Positions 38,051 to 49,470 of a stretch of DNA of 64,000 nucleotides are shown one piece after another (position 1 is the first letter of the stretch; every line of letters starts with the position of its first letter). Source of the stretch: Channallabes apus (Eukaryota; Chordata; Actinopteri; Siluriformes; Clariidae); contig CM060107.1 in NCBI GenBank assembly GCA_030522415.1, forward strand, positions 27,804,571-27,868,570. The letters are read 5' to 3'. The notes under the pieces were generated by a model. That model did not search any database, was not told where the DNA came from, and saw only the letters and a list, made by a program, of their open reading frames with translations. Position numbers and translations under genes: made by a program.

Positions 38051-38261
38051 TATATAAACATGTGAAACAATAACATAACATTGGTATAGTAGAGCTTTAT
38101 GATACCATAGATCTTTCTTAGAATTTCATATGCTTATTAGTGGCCACTGTAGTTCTGCACAATTAATCACATTTATTACAGATTATATATCCATAATCAA
38201 TCATTTATATAGAGTTTGTCAATATATTTTTAATTAAACCATGCAGGCGCAGTAGCTACTA

Positions 38262-38357
38262 CTTGAGTAAGGCCCTTAACCCTCAACTGCTCAAATGTAT
38301 AATGAGACAAAAAAAGTTGCTCTGGATAAAGGCGTCTGCCAAATGCCTAAATGTAAA
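38262..38357 (+). mobile_element. SINE 3'-end fragment (second type)
   Basis: TTGAGTAAGGCCCTTAACCC, then TTGCTCTGGATAAAGGCGTC and TGCCAAATGCCTAAATGTAA, the usual 3' end of this fish SINE group. Confidence 0.7.
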
Positions 38358-38405
38358 TTAACATAACGATTTATATGTTTTTTCACTTCCTATTAGACAA
38401 TATAG

Positions 38406-38641
38406 TTGTTGGTCTTTCGGCTGCTTCCAGCAAGGGGTCGCCACAGCGGAATATCCAGTCGGCACAACAACTTGGCACAGGTTTTACTTCGGATGCCCTT
38501 CCTGAAGCAACCCTCCCATTTTATCTGGGCTTGGGACCGGCACTGCATCCAGTGGCTGGGGGGTTTGGGCACTGGCTGGCAACCGAACCCGGGCCTTCCG
38601 CATGGCAGGCGAAACACCTACCACTGAGCCACCAGTGCCCT
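38406..38641 (-). mobile_element. tRNA-derived SINE with RTE-like tail, target-site duplication
   Basis: Read in reverse it begins GGGCACTGGTGGCTCAGTGG with B box GGGTTCGGTTGCC. It ends with GCTGTGGCGACCCCTTGCTG and GCAGCCGAAAGACC, the kind of end shared with RTE-type LINEs. TATTAGACAATATAG flanks it exactly at 38391-38405 and 38642-38656. The assignment of the tail to RTE is from memory. Confidence 0.88.
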
Positions 38642-39667
38642 TATTAGACAATATAGCCAATGCAAATAAGACCACAATCAATAAAAAAATATTTTGGCCT
38701 TGTATAGCTTTTAAATATGGATATGTCTAATTGACTACAATTAAATGAACTCATTCCATTTTAAACACAATTTACTTCTTTTTTTAAATAAGATTTTTAT
38801 TCAGTGCATCTTACCAGCATGCAGCACTAATGAATGAAAATAAAAGCAGACATATATTAAACTACATTTTTAAAGTGACTGAAAAAAATTGTCTTGGCTT
38901 CCTTTTTTTTTCTAGAAGACGTCTATCAGTGATGGAAACCAAAATAAGCTTTTGTTTGATGATGCCTGAATGATAAAGGCTGGATATGTTCAACTGACCC
39001 TGCCTTGAGCCACCATACCAAACAGCGCATAACGATGTTGGACTGAATACTACTGCACGGAATTCTGTAGCTATAATCAGCTGATCACTAAAGAAAAAAT
39101 GACAGCTTACAGTATATGCTGTGTTGGCTAAACCATGAGAAACTGCAATGCTGATACTTCTAGAACTGCTATCAGCAAGCAAGTTCTTCAAATGCAGCGA
39201 TGGACATATTTTAGTGTGGTGGTACTATACAGTAAGTCTGTAATACAGAAATGTTTTCTTACCGGTTTGGTCAAAGATACCAAACACACTGTTCCACTGA
39301 ATCATCAACTGGTACACTCATGTCCAACACTGGATCTTTCCTAAATCCCATTAGATGTGTCTGGCAAACCCTTCCATAGAGTATGTGCATGGGTAAAACA
39401 CTTCAGAAACATGTCTGTTCTTCAAAACATAACAGTTGACTTCAAATTCGACATTAAGACTATGTATGTTCTTAACAGGGCCTGCCTTTCATATGATTTA
39501 TAATTTCTTGCCACTGTGGAGAAGACCTCCACTATGCTTTGCTGTGTATGAATATGATTCAATACAAATTTTGTCATTATTATGAAATAAAAATGAATAT
39601 GATGAACTGACTAGACGATAATGGTACTGGATGAGATATGCACTTAAATAATACTTTGAACAACATA

Positions 39668-39832
39668 GTTGGGTGGCACAGTAGTGTAGTGGTTGGCACT
39701 GTGGCCTCGCATCTCCAATTTCCAAATTGCCCGCAGTGTATGAGCGTGTGTGTACAGTATGTTTGTGGATCAGCACTCTGTCCAGGGTGTACCTCTTCCT
39801 TGGATAGGCTCCCTGCCCCCTTTATAGGATAA
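39668..39832 (+). mobile_element. tRNA-derived SINE, internally deleted
   Basis: Head GGTGGCACAGTAGTGTAGTG is joined early to CCAAATTGCCCGCAGTGTAT and to TGTCCAGGGTGTACC; the middle of the body is missing. Confidence 0.75.
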
Positions 39833-40635
39833 GTGTTACTGACAGTGTGAGTTACTCTCTGAAACAGTGCCATACAACCTGACTGTCCATTCTGATACTT
39901 TTCATTCTTTTACTTTAAGATTTTTCCTGTGTAGTGTGTCTCATTAGATGAAGAGACAATGAATTAATGAATTTCATGAATGACTTAAAATTAACTCTTC
40001 AGCACTGTCCCGGGAACAACATTCAATGAAACGATGATCTGGGGATCAAGGAGAATTAACTGGAATAAAAAGGAATCATTGTGAAGCAATACCATTTGTT
40101 CACTTCATTGTTTATTGTCATTATTACTTACAGTACTAAGCTCATTTATACTCAGTGTGCTTTCTGAGCAGCTGCTTTTGAGATGAATAGTTATGTTGGC
40201 ACATTGCGTCCCCCAATATTCTCCATAATTTAGGGTAAATGCTTCCTACTGTAGTCAGCCATTGCCTGTCATAACCTTTTTGAATCACCGCCACAGGCCT
40301 GTGCAACATACACTCATCCACATTCATGCATGAGGTCACAGACACCCACAATGCAGACAATATGCCATTCCTTCCATTTAGTGAGCACTGCCAATTTTGC
40401 TCTCTTGGACTCCAGGTCACCGATGGCCATGGCCTGTTCTGAATTCAAACTTGCAATCTCCAGACGACAACGTCTAGGCAACTTTGCCTAGCATCTGTGC
40501 GGAAATGTTTGTATTCAACATGATCAAAAACAATTAGCTGTGATCAATCATTTGACTTCACTACAGAAATAATAAAATAAGAAATAGGCTCAATGAGGTT
40601 TTAGAGCCAGGATTATATCACCCTTTTGTCTGACA

Positions 40636-40855
40636 AGTACACTCTGGATCCGGAGCTTAGTACAAGAAGACCGGGTGTGAGTCCATAGCAAGGCATCATG
40701 GGCGCACACACACATTCACACACTCATTCTCCACCTAGGTGGAAATTAGAGTAGTCACTCCACACACTGGCACGTATTTGCGAGGTGGGAAGAAACAAAC
40801 ACGGACACAGGGTGGACATGCAAAGCTTTGCACAATCAAGGACCCTGGAGCTTTG
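40636..40855 (-). mobile_element. tRNA-derived SINE, strongly diverged
   Basis: Recognisable by the layout CTGGATCCGGAGCTTAG, (CA)n with CATTCACACACTCATTC, GACATGCAAAGCTTTGCAC and ACCCTGGAGCTTTG. A low-identity copy. Confidence 0.5.
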
Positions 40856-42576
40856 AGAAGGATGAGCTTTCCTGTGCTACTCAAATCTAAGGATGTCCTA
40901 ATCTCTGATCACATAAAATAAATCAAACTTATGCTTTCAAATCTGAAGGGGAACTAAAATAATAATTGCCACAACAAATACTGACTTTATTTCATTAATT
41001 ATGTTTTTTCATTAATTAACTGCCTTTTATCATTTTTATATAATTTTATATAACGTATACTTGCTCTATATCATTTATCTGCATGTGACTTTTGCTCAGA
41101 AATGTATGTCCATATATTACATTACATACCGCACTAAACATTTTTTCATTATTTACAACTGAAAAACAAACGTTTAAACTAGACAGATCCTTGTTTGCAG
41201 GAAAAACAAGGCAATGTCACGTGTCTCATCCACAGTGCAGAGCAAACAGAACAGAGTGCAACCTTCATATCGAGAGGGTCAGGTGTGGCAACATGAACAC
41301 ACCCATACTGAACACAAACACACACTCACACACATTTGGTGCTTTGTGATGGAAGGAAAGGGAGATACAAGCCATCCACACTAACAGACCGTACAGCAGG
41401 TTCAGTAGACACATCGTTCCCTAAGGCCCCGTAACACTGCAATGGAGACCATGAAGCTCTCACCACATCCTGAAAACATTGAAAAACGCAGCGGGAAAGG
41501 GTCAAAGTGGAAAAATATGCATTTATCATGTTTATACTACATCCTAGCCACGTCCCTGTCAGGTTCTCAATGCGTCTATCATGTTGTCACTAATTTCCTG
41601 TCACACACATGACCACGTGCTCAACATGTCTGATGAGACAGAACAGCGTTATTTCTATGTCTGACCAGATCAAACAGGCGAATCTTACCAAGTGCTTTAC
41701 TCGCACTTACAACATTGGCGGATGGTCCAGTGGGTCAGAACAAATACTGCTACATGTGCAATGCTTTTTTTCAGGAAGTGATGGTGTGAGTATCTGGATC
41801 TAGTATTTATAGTAAATTCTATGAACGTGACATAGACATATTAATAACCTGCTGCACGTGCTCCATAAACATGGTAAGGGCAAGAAAAACGTAATATGAA
41901 CTTAATAGAGGTGGCATAGAGCAATTATGGTCATAGCACAAGCCTCAAAGGTCTTTGTTAGAATTCGATCAATAAAGCATCATCCCAGTGACATCCCAGT
42001 AACAATTCAGTCAGCAAACATGTTTGCTCCTAATCAACATGCTATCTGGAGTAGCATGTTCACCCCTGACAGGCTTAACTCAGTGACACTTAGTGTAGTC
42101 TAGCGTAACTTGTACCACCAGCAAAATAACAGCGAAAACAATAAACATGTACAAACACTTTTTTTGTTGAAGATATTAAACAGATAACCATATAAACCAA
42201 ATAATATATAAATTCATATTAACTAAACAATTATATTCTTCAAACATGTTAGAACTTCCTAAAACATGCTGGATCCATCATATTTGGCCCTCACAAGTGC
42301 AGATTTATAATGCATCCACACACTACCTGGAAGATAATGTGCCTTACATGATTAAGTTTTCCTGGAGTAACATACAGTACAAAAATGATAATTAAAATTA
42401 TCAATCTATTTTAAGTGAAGTTTTTAGTCAATTAATAAATTTGTAACTGTTTAGCCATTAGAGAAAATCAGCACAAAACCATGCCCCAAAAACCAAGATT
42501 CATAAATGGTTCCCAATATTATTCAAATATCTTTCAAACGGTACATTTAGAATGACATTATCAGTGAAGTGTGCTT

Positions 42577-42821
42577 CAGTGTTTCCCACAGATGGAGTAT
42601 ACTTGGGCCAGCCGCCCAGGTATATTGATGGCTGCCTATTTGCTGACCCTTTTTAAAAATCTGTCCAGACGAATGATTAGAATAAACAGGGACGTGAACG
42701 GTAGCACGAGATCAGTGTAATGTCCGCTACTAATTAATCAATCGTGAATGGTAAAAAGAATAAGACAGGTGTACTGTGCGGCTACCATCGCAAGTATATT
42801 TCAGACCTGTGGGAAACACTG
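42577..42821. mobile_element. Short inverted-repeat element (hAT-like MITE candidate)
   Basis: The ends CAGTGTTTCCCACAG and CTGTGGGAAACACTG are exact complements. Similarity continues inward (ATACTTG on both arms). About 245 bp with no coding content. I found no convincing 8-bp target-site duplication, so the superfamily remains open. Confidence 0.75.
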
Positions 42822-44341
42822 GACTTCAATTCTAACGTCTAGCCCACACATACTGTACATGGGTATTTTCAAACTTTTTTCTCTATGCGTTTGACTGCTT
42901 GTCCGAGGGTCGGTGAAATTGGATCTTTTCAGAAACTTGTTCCAGAAACACATTTTCAGTGTTTACATGTGGACAGGGAAAGCTGAGTGAGAGAGATCTC
43001 TGGCTCCCTTGTTTTAGGTCAGAGTGTGACATACCTGGTAATAGCTTTTTTCAGGCTTTATGGTTGGTTTGGCATGCTCTAGGCAGCGTGTTTTTGTATT
43101 TTTATGTGAACAATTGTGTTTATATATATATATATATTTTTAAATACTCAATTCCCATGACACACTACTACTATATATATATTATTATATCAATCATACT
43201 GTATGTACTGTATATGCACATACAGTATACACGGCATTCTACATAAATATCCTTTATATGAAAATTACCAATTTCATATCCAGTACTATGCAAAATGCAC
43301 CTATTTTTATTTTTTTGGGGCTTTATTATTGCATTAGTACAGATACAATTCTGAATTGCAGACATTAGTATTCCAGCACAAAATTAAATGGTACAGAAAA
43401 ATACTTGTATGCCATAAAGGACATGCAGGATGCTCAGTAAAACTTGGTAGCTAATTTCCTTACGAAACTGCACATTGTACACAATTGTACCTGAGACTGA
43501 AGAGTATTCAAAGCATCGCCACACCAAATACTGACTTTATTTAACTGATTACTGTTTACTGGGCTTCATAATTTTTTAAGGCATACTTGCTCTACAGCAT
43601 TTATCTGCATGTGCATGTGACTCATGCACAGTAATGTATGTCCATATATTACATTTCATTACATATTACATGTGGAAGAGCAGAGAAAGCAAAGATGAAC
43701 TTGAGCCTGATGGTTTAAATAGTTCCCAAATTTCTCAAACTATCAACAAAATGAGGAATGTGATAAGTAGAAATGACCAAAATGTCTCAGTGTTCAGTTT
43801 ATCCTTTCATTCTTGCATTCGTATAGATTTGTTGGCAGGTTTCTTATATTTGGAACAAAGGTATTACCCTTACCCTGTATTTTGCAGACTGCGTAACATA
43901 ACCTTAGAACAACAGGTTTTGGAAAACATTGTAATTATATGTAGAATAATGGACATTTATGAAGAGAGCAGGAATTTAAGCAGATTGAAAAGCATGAAAC
44001 AATCTGCATTTACATGGTAATTTCATTTAATATGGGCACAGAAGGCCATCTCATAGGCCCCTCAATGCACCTACTGTAACTCCTAAACACATTCAGATGC
44101 CAAGGACACAGTAATCATATTTTTGATCGTTCAGTTTTTTGCATCCATTGCAATTTATAACAATTACAGCCTTTTATATGTCAACACTTGAAGTCATGTG
44201 AAGCTGAACACTGAAAGAACATATAAATGGGGCACACAGACAAAAATCGATTTGGAATTATTCAATAAAATGTACAGGCATGAAACATCACATGACAAGT
44301 AAGAGCATGTGATGAGCCTTTAGTGGGGTTTTAAAATTTTA

Positions 44342-44373
<32 letters not shown>
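44342..44373. repeat. (AAT)n microsatellite
   Basis: About 10 AAT units. Confidence 0.9.
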
Positions 44374-44375
<2 letters not shown>

Positions 44376-44437
44376 CATTTAATGCTAAAAATTGTGCTCC
44401 CTTAAAATGCAACTGTCTTGAATACTGTTATACCTGT

Positions 44438-44776
44438 AGTGGCATAGTGGCGTAGTGGTTAGTACTGTTGCCTTGCACCTCCAGGGTCTGGGTTCGAATC
44501 CTTCATCTTTATGCATGGAGTTTGTATGTTCTCCCCATGCTTGGTGGGTTTCCTTGGAGTACTCCAGTTTTCTACCACAGTCCAAAGACTAGCAGATTAA
44601 GCTACTGATTAGGCGTTAACAACTTGCCCATAATGAGTGAATGAGTGTGTAAGTGTGTGTGTGTCCTGCGATGGATTGACACCCTGTCCAGGGTGTACAC
44701 TGCTACATGCCCTAAATTCCTGGGACCTGGTCCAGGCCTCCGCAACCCTTATACACGTGATAAAGTGGTATAGGTG
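44438..44776 (+). mobile_element. tRNA-derived SINE, full-length but diverged
   Basis: Head TGGCGTAGTGGTTAGTACTG and B box GGGTTCGAATCC, body GGAGTTTGTATGTTCTCCCC, TGCGATGGATTGACACCCTG, and tail GATAAAGTGGTATAGG. Confidence 0.85.
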
Positions 44777-45099
44777 TGTTAAAGTAACAGGTGTGTTACC
44801 TGTATCTCCAGAAAAAAGACTGTTGATGGTGTTCATCAACCAACTATATCTTGATTGTGTTCCTAAGGTGAAACTACAATACAGTAATGTCAGGTCAGAA
44901 AAGCAAAAACACCATCCTAAAACTTCGTCACAAACACCTTGTTTTTGTTTTATTACGGCAGAACTGAAAATATCAATCAAAATGCATAGAAAAAATTATA
45001 ATCAGAATGTGCATCACATTTAATCAGTACATTTCCTTCATTCAAGCCAAGACCGTAAAGCACTTTAACGGGGGGAAATGTCTAATTATCAAGCAGGCA

Positions 45100-45225
45100 T
45101 TATTTATTCATTTATCTTCAGCAGCTACTGTACTCATCGTCTGGTCGGGATCCGGAGCCTTTCCCAAGAACACAATGTGGGAATACACCCTGGATGCAAA
45201 GTCAGGCTCAAACTCTGGAGCTGTG
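45100..45225 (-). mobile_element. SINE 3'-end fragment
   Basis: ATTCATTTATCTTCAGC, CGGGATCCGGAGCCTTTCCC and ACACCCTGGATGC follow the family tail in reverse. Confidence 0.55.
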
Positions 45226-46301
45226 AGGTTTTAAGACTTTTTTGTGTTTATGCAAACAATGCTGTTTCCCATGTTTGCCCTCACTTTTCCTTTCTCTTAC
45301 TCTTTCCCTGTTCACAATTCTTACCCGCTAATTATTCTGCCCTGAATGTGACCTCTCCCTAGTGCACTTAACATTGCTTCCCCACCTGTGAGGATGTGGA
45401 GCACTTCAAAGCACCATACAGTGATTGAGCACTGATTGCTGTGGGCCACTTGACTCATTTCATCTCATCTTGAGGACTAAACTTTCTGGGAATGAGGTGG
45501 GAGGGAGATGGAATTCTCTGAAGAAAAAGCGACAGTTTCTCCCTTCGATGAGCTCAGCCTTTTTATTGCTGCTCTTTTTAAGCGTGTTTGATCATCACCG
45601 TGATAGATTGTACTTATTATGTACAGGAGGAAAAAGGATCAAGATCATTTCATATCTGCACACGCAGACACTCCAGAGAGTCATACTCTGCTGTATGGTT
45701 ATCCTTGATTTGACCAAACATAAAAGAAAATCAGCAGTTATTTTATTTTATTTTTTTAACCACCGATTAAAAATAGTCCTTGAAGACTCTTTACAAATAA
45801 CAGAATTAAAACACAGTGTTTTAATTCTGGCACAGTATGAGACAGTTGTGCATGAGAGTACATGAGAATTTTAGTTCAGTTGTATTGTTCATAAATGTCA
45901 TGGCACACTGTGAAAATAAAAGAGAGCAGTCTCTCGGATTCTGCAATTATGCATAAATAAATTGATGATCTGCATCTTTGATATTTTCATTTCAGTGCCA
46001 TACACTATATTTTCTGCACATATGTATAATTCTAACATTCTGGGTTTTTTTTTTTTAAGGAAATACAGCAATGTGTTAGGGTAATTTACTAATTGCCATG
46101 AGTTACTAGTTCAACACAACAACAACTGTTCCATATTGTAAATACACAGCATGACTGCAGTTGTGTTAATGATACTCATGTGATAAACTAATCCACACAA
46201 ATATGAAATGAAAGATATTAGAGGCATCCATTTGTTGCAGTGCACCCATTTTTAAAGCAAGATTTATATTTTAATTCATAAAGCTTTGTGTCCTATTATT
46301 C

Positions 46302-46359
46302 ACACAGTCATGGTCGTGGAGGCATGCAGCCAATCCCAGAAGACTTTGGGCACAAGGCA

Positions 46360-46405
<46 letters not shown>

Positions 46406-46512
46406 CGGCCAATTTGGGATCACCATTTATCTTAATCGGCATGTTTTTGGACTGTGGGAGAAAACTGGAGAACCCGGAGGAAACCCACCAAACACGCACA
46501 CAGACTCGAGGT
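46302..46512 (-). mobile_element. tRNA-derived SINE, partial
   Basis: TCATGGTCGTGGAGG, CCAATCCCAGAAGACTTTGG, a (CA)n run at 46363-46402, TTTTGGACTGTGGGAGAAAA and GGAGGAAACCCACCAAACAC; the tRNA head is lost. Confidence 0.8.
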
Positions 46513-46892
46513 GGGATAAAACCATACAATAACATTAAACCATACGATAACATTATGCTTATTGAATAAAAAAAGGTGATAATGCCCTAAGTACTGAGTA
46601 ACCCTACACCAGCAGCATTTCTGCTCAGTGTTTCTGAATATGTCTGTGTTACATGTAGTAACTCATCAGGACCCCAGCATAGCTCCCATTGCCCTACAGT
46701 GACCTCACTGGTCAGTGTTTCCGCTTTGCTGCTTTGCCCTGATTGTCGCATCTGTCTCTCCATGATGTCTCTGATGGCTCATCTCTGTCTGTAATGAAAT
46801 AAGAAACGCAGAGTGGAACCCTGGCAGTGTGGGACAAAACGTCTCATTGGGCTGTTTGATAAAATCAGAGATTGTCAAGTCAAGGTCGTTTC

Positions 46893-47190
46893 TTCATTTA
46901 TTTATCTTCAGTAAACTCTTTATCCTGGTCAGGGTCATGGTGGAATATATCCTGGGAGCACTAGGCATGAGGCAAGAATACATACTGTACTAGATAGGAT
47001 GACAGTCAATCATGAGATAACACGTGCACACACACACACACACACACACACACAACTACTGTAGGAACAATTGAGTAATATTATTGACTGAAAGCCCACA
47101 CAAACAATTAAGGAACATGCAAAGCTCCATACAAACACAGTACCCTAAGTTCTAGTTCAAATCATGGTCCATGGCCCGCCATGCCACCCA
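46893..47190 (-). mobile_element. tRNA-derived SINE, strongly diverged
   Basis: TTATCTTCAGTAAACTC, TATCCTGGTCAGGGTCATGG and a (CA)n run at 47026-47054, then GGAACATGCAAAGCTCCATA and a decayed reversed head near 47165-47190. Confidence 0.6.
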
Positions 47191-48339
47191 GGTCAATCTA
47201 TCTTTTTTATGTGCTTTAGTAAAATACTAATGAAATTCAATTAAATGTCATTACACAAAAAGAAATGTAGGTGGAGACAAGACGAACATGTTACACAACT
47301 ATACACAAGTTGTGCAATTATGATTGTTGTGCCACTAGTATAATTTTTCAATACTGTTTGTAAAACTGCTAAATAATATGCATTTGTAAGGTGCAAAAAA
47401 CTTTATATTTATTTCAACTGTTATATTGCGGAACAGACACACAGATTGTGAACATCGTAATTTCCAATAAGTTTACACACCCTGTCAAGAAGTCTTTTAA
47501 ATCTCTTGTAATTCTCCAATTTGAAAAGGTAAAGCATAGCGCACACAGAGAAACTGAGTCACTCAGGATATTCCAGGTCAAACTCTCACAAATGCTAAGT
47601 ATTACTCACATAGCCTCAACATATGCTGCATATTTCCCATAGATCCGGTACAAAAGTGGTTCACGGGAAAAGAAAAAAAGAAGCCAAAAACAAATGCATA
47701 TGAAATAACCTCTAGGGTTTGATTAACACTACAGTGTATATCCAGAGGTAAATAAACACTGATGGATTTACTGAGTAAATCTCACTTACCTGCATTACAG
47801 TGCTTATGGTAAGGATTTTCATGGGTTAGCTTTACCTTTCACCCCATAAAAAAAAAAAAAGGGCAAGTCTTTAATTGTGACATGTTTCTTCTGTGGCTAC
47901 ACTTTAAAGAAACTGGAGGCGACCAGACATCACCCTGGTGTCTGAAAAGCATTCAGATGGCAGTGCAATCAGTTAGCTGTCATGTTGCATGCATGGACAT
48001 GGCTGTACAGCATTACAGTTGAACTTCACATGTAACGCTGACAAAGCATAACTGAGATCTGCTGTTGGTAAGGAAGCTGTCAGCTCACCGATGGCACATT
48101 TACAGGTAGACAGCAGGTACATGTTAGAGCATCTACAGTATATAGGAGATGAAGTTAGGCTGCATAATGAAAGCAAAGCGTAATGACCAATTAACCTGAT
48201 GTTGTGCAATAAGTGCAGAATGAAATCTAAGCCCAGATGATGGTGTTCAATGATGACAGCAATAAAAGCGATTGACATGTTGAACCCTGGCGATGTAAGC
48301 ACAGCGCATTGTTTATGATATCGATGTCGTTTTGCCCCG

Positions 48340-48920
48340 TTACGCCACACCGATAATCCGTGATGCCACACGTCTATATAGACAAAGAGGACGACTACCG
48401 GCTGATTCCCCAAATGCAACGACAAGGAACTGCGTCCTCCTTACATTTGTAAGAATAAATAAATAAAGCAAATAGAATACACCGACAATTCCTGCGCACT
48501 TGCTCCAGAAAAGCCTCGGATATCCGCAAGATGCACGCGCAAGCGGCACGAGCACGTAGAGGGGGAAGACAGGTGCACCTGCCTGGGGTACGCAGTGATT
48601 CAACTCCGGTTGATCCGGTTAGCCTTCAAGCATCTCTTACCTTCCGTTCATCAGTCATAAGTCCTCATTTCACGTCGACAAATCAACCCTCCAGTAAACG
48701 TGGCTTTAAAAGACACAGGCCGAAGCTGTCTCCCCGTCTAACAGCCGCTATATTCCCCTCATCCTCCTCACGCTGCTCAGTGATGCAGCAGCAGGGTCAA
48801 AGCCACGCCCACTCGGCCGCTCCGTCTCATGACGTCAGTGAGAGGGTTTAGTCCACGCCCATTGTGTAAAAGCGCTACCGCTTCTCACCTGATGCCACGA
48901 TTTCACACAGTTTCACTCCT
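48340..48920 (-). promoter_or_regulatory. CpG-rich promoter region, probably of the OTUD7-family gene
   Basis: This block stands out from the AT-rich surroundings by its GC and CpG content. It holds a full CRE, TGACGTCA, at 48830-48837, and two CCACGCCC motifs (48803-48810, 48853-48860; GGGCGTGG on the minus strand), which suit Sp/KLF factors. No TATA box was seen. The minus-strand exon that follows has a strong donor. Attribution to the OTUD7-family gene is inference, as that gene is the only supported one on this strand. Confidence 0.55.
48641..48850 (-). other. Putative 5' untranslated exon of the OTUD7-family gene
   Basis: On the minus strand the sequence ends CGGAAG at 48641 and is followed by GTAAGAG, a near-consensus donor. 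The start of transcription is not visible, so the left boundary (about 48850) is a guess from the promoter motifs. It contains two very short upstream reading frames (ATG AGG GGA ATA TAG and ATG AGG ACT TAT GAC TGA). It must be untranslated with respect to the 5210-5364 exon, because that exon has an in-frame stop before its start codon. Confidence 0.45.
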
Positions 48921-49097
48921 ACTGGAGGACGTAAGGGGATTTTATGTACTGTAAGTTTACACAAAATGTGTGTTAAGTCCGTTTAAACACTCAAATACAT
49001 TACATCCACCCAGGAACCCATGTAGTCCAACTAGGGACCATGGAGGCTAATGATGTACAGTATTGGACGGCCGGGAAATTTGGAAACACCAAATTTC

Positions 49098-49470
49098 CAA
49101 ATTTTCTCTTTGCCATCGTCTTGGAATATACCTGTGTCATCATTGAAAAAAAAAATCCATTGATGTAATAACCTGGTTATGCAGAAAATTCATGTAGTCT
49201 GTTAAATTTAGTTTGTCACATTATGTTGCTGAGTCTAGACCTGATCAACTGAAACAACCTCAGATCATAACACTGCCTAAAGAGGCTTGTACAGTAGCCT
49301 TATGCACGTAAATGCATTACTCCATGCCTTTTCCCTCTTACCTTGATTCACTCATATTGCTCTCTGCAAATCTAGACTCATCAAACCACATGACTTTTTC
49401 CATTGCTCCAAAGTCCAATATTTATGCTTCCTAGCAAATTGGAGCCTTTTTCCAGTTAGGCTATTAAACA
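49098..49470 (-). mobile_element. Tc1-like transposase remnant
   Basis: On the minus strand the DNA encodes KRLQFARKHKYWTLEQWKK followed by VMWFDESRF, across a frame change, with the first catalytic Asp. After many stops comes a segment equivalent to SMDFFF (INGFFF) near 49165. A hairpin, GGAAATTTGG-AAACA-CCAAATTTCC, borders it at 49074-49098. Decayed beyond function. The stretch 48921-49073 holds nothing recognised. Confidence 0.7.

Larger units (their letters stand above)
5365..48640 (-). other. Presumed first intron of the OTUD7-family gene (about 43 kb)
   Basis: It lies between the minus-strand donor at 48640-48639 and the acceptor at 5366-5365. Linking the two rests on inference; a transcript would settle it. 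Besides the repeats listed separately, I see no supported gene. Stretches where I recognise nothing: 6226-6589, 6836-7438, 7505-10159, 10443-10803, 11057-12485, 13791-14238, 15560-17366, 17442-18406, 18713-19029, 19997-22184, 22576-23934, 25510-26707, 26948-27950, 28363-30638, 30698-32109, 32421-33267, 34854-36624, 36791-37265, 38657-39667, 39833-40635, 40856-42576, 42822-44341, 45226-46301, 46513-46892 and 47191-48340. Confidence 0.45.

Noticed and set aside
45425..45865. Plus-strand open frame of 146 codons
   Set aside because: No recognised motif, poor codon pattern in the second half (long AT-rich strings), and no gene context.
47973..48603. Minus-strand open frames of 150 and 87 codons next to the CpG-rich block
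   Set aside because: No recognised domain and no supporting splice or start context. The proposed 5' exon ends at 48641, so these fall in the intron.
48531..48851. Plus-strand open frame of 106 codons in the CpG-rich block
   Set aside because: Open because GC-rich DNA has few stop codons. No domain, and the block looks like a promoter plus minus-strand 5' exon.
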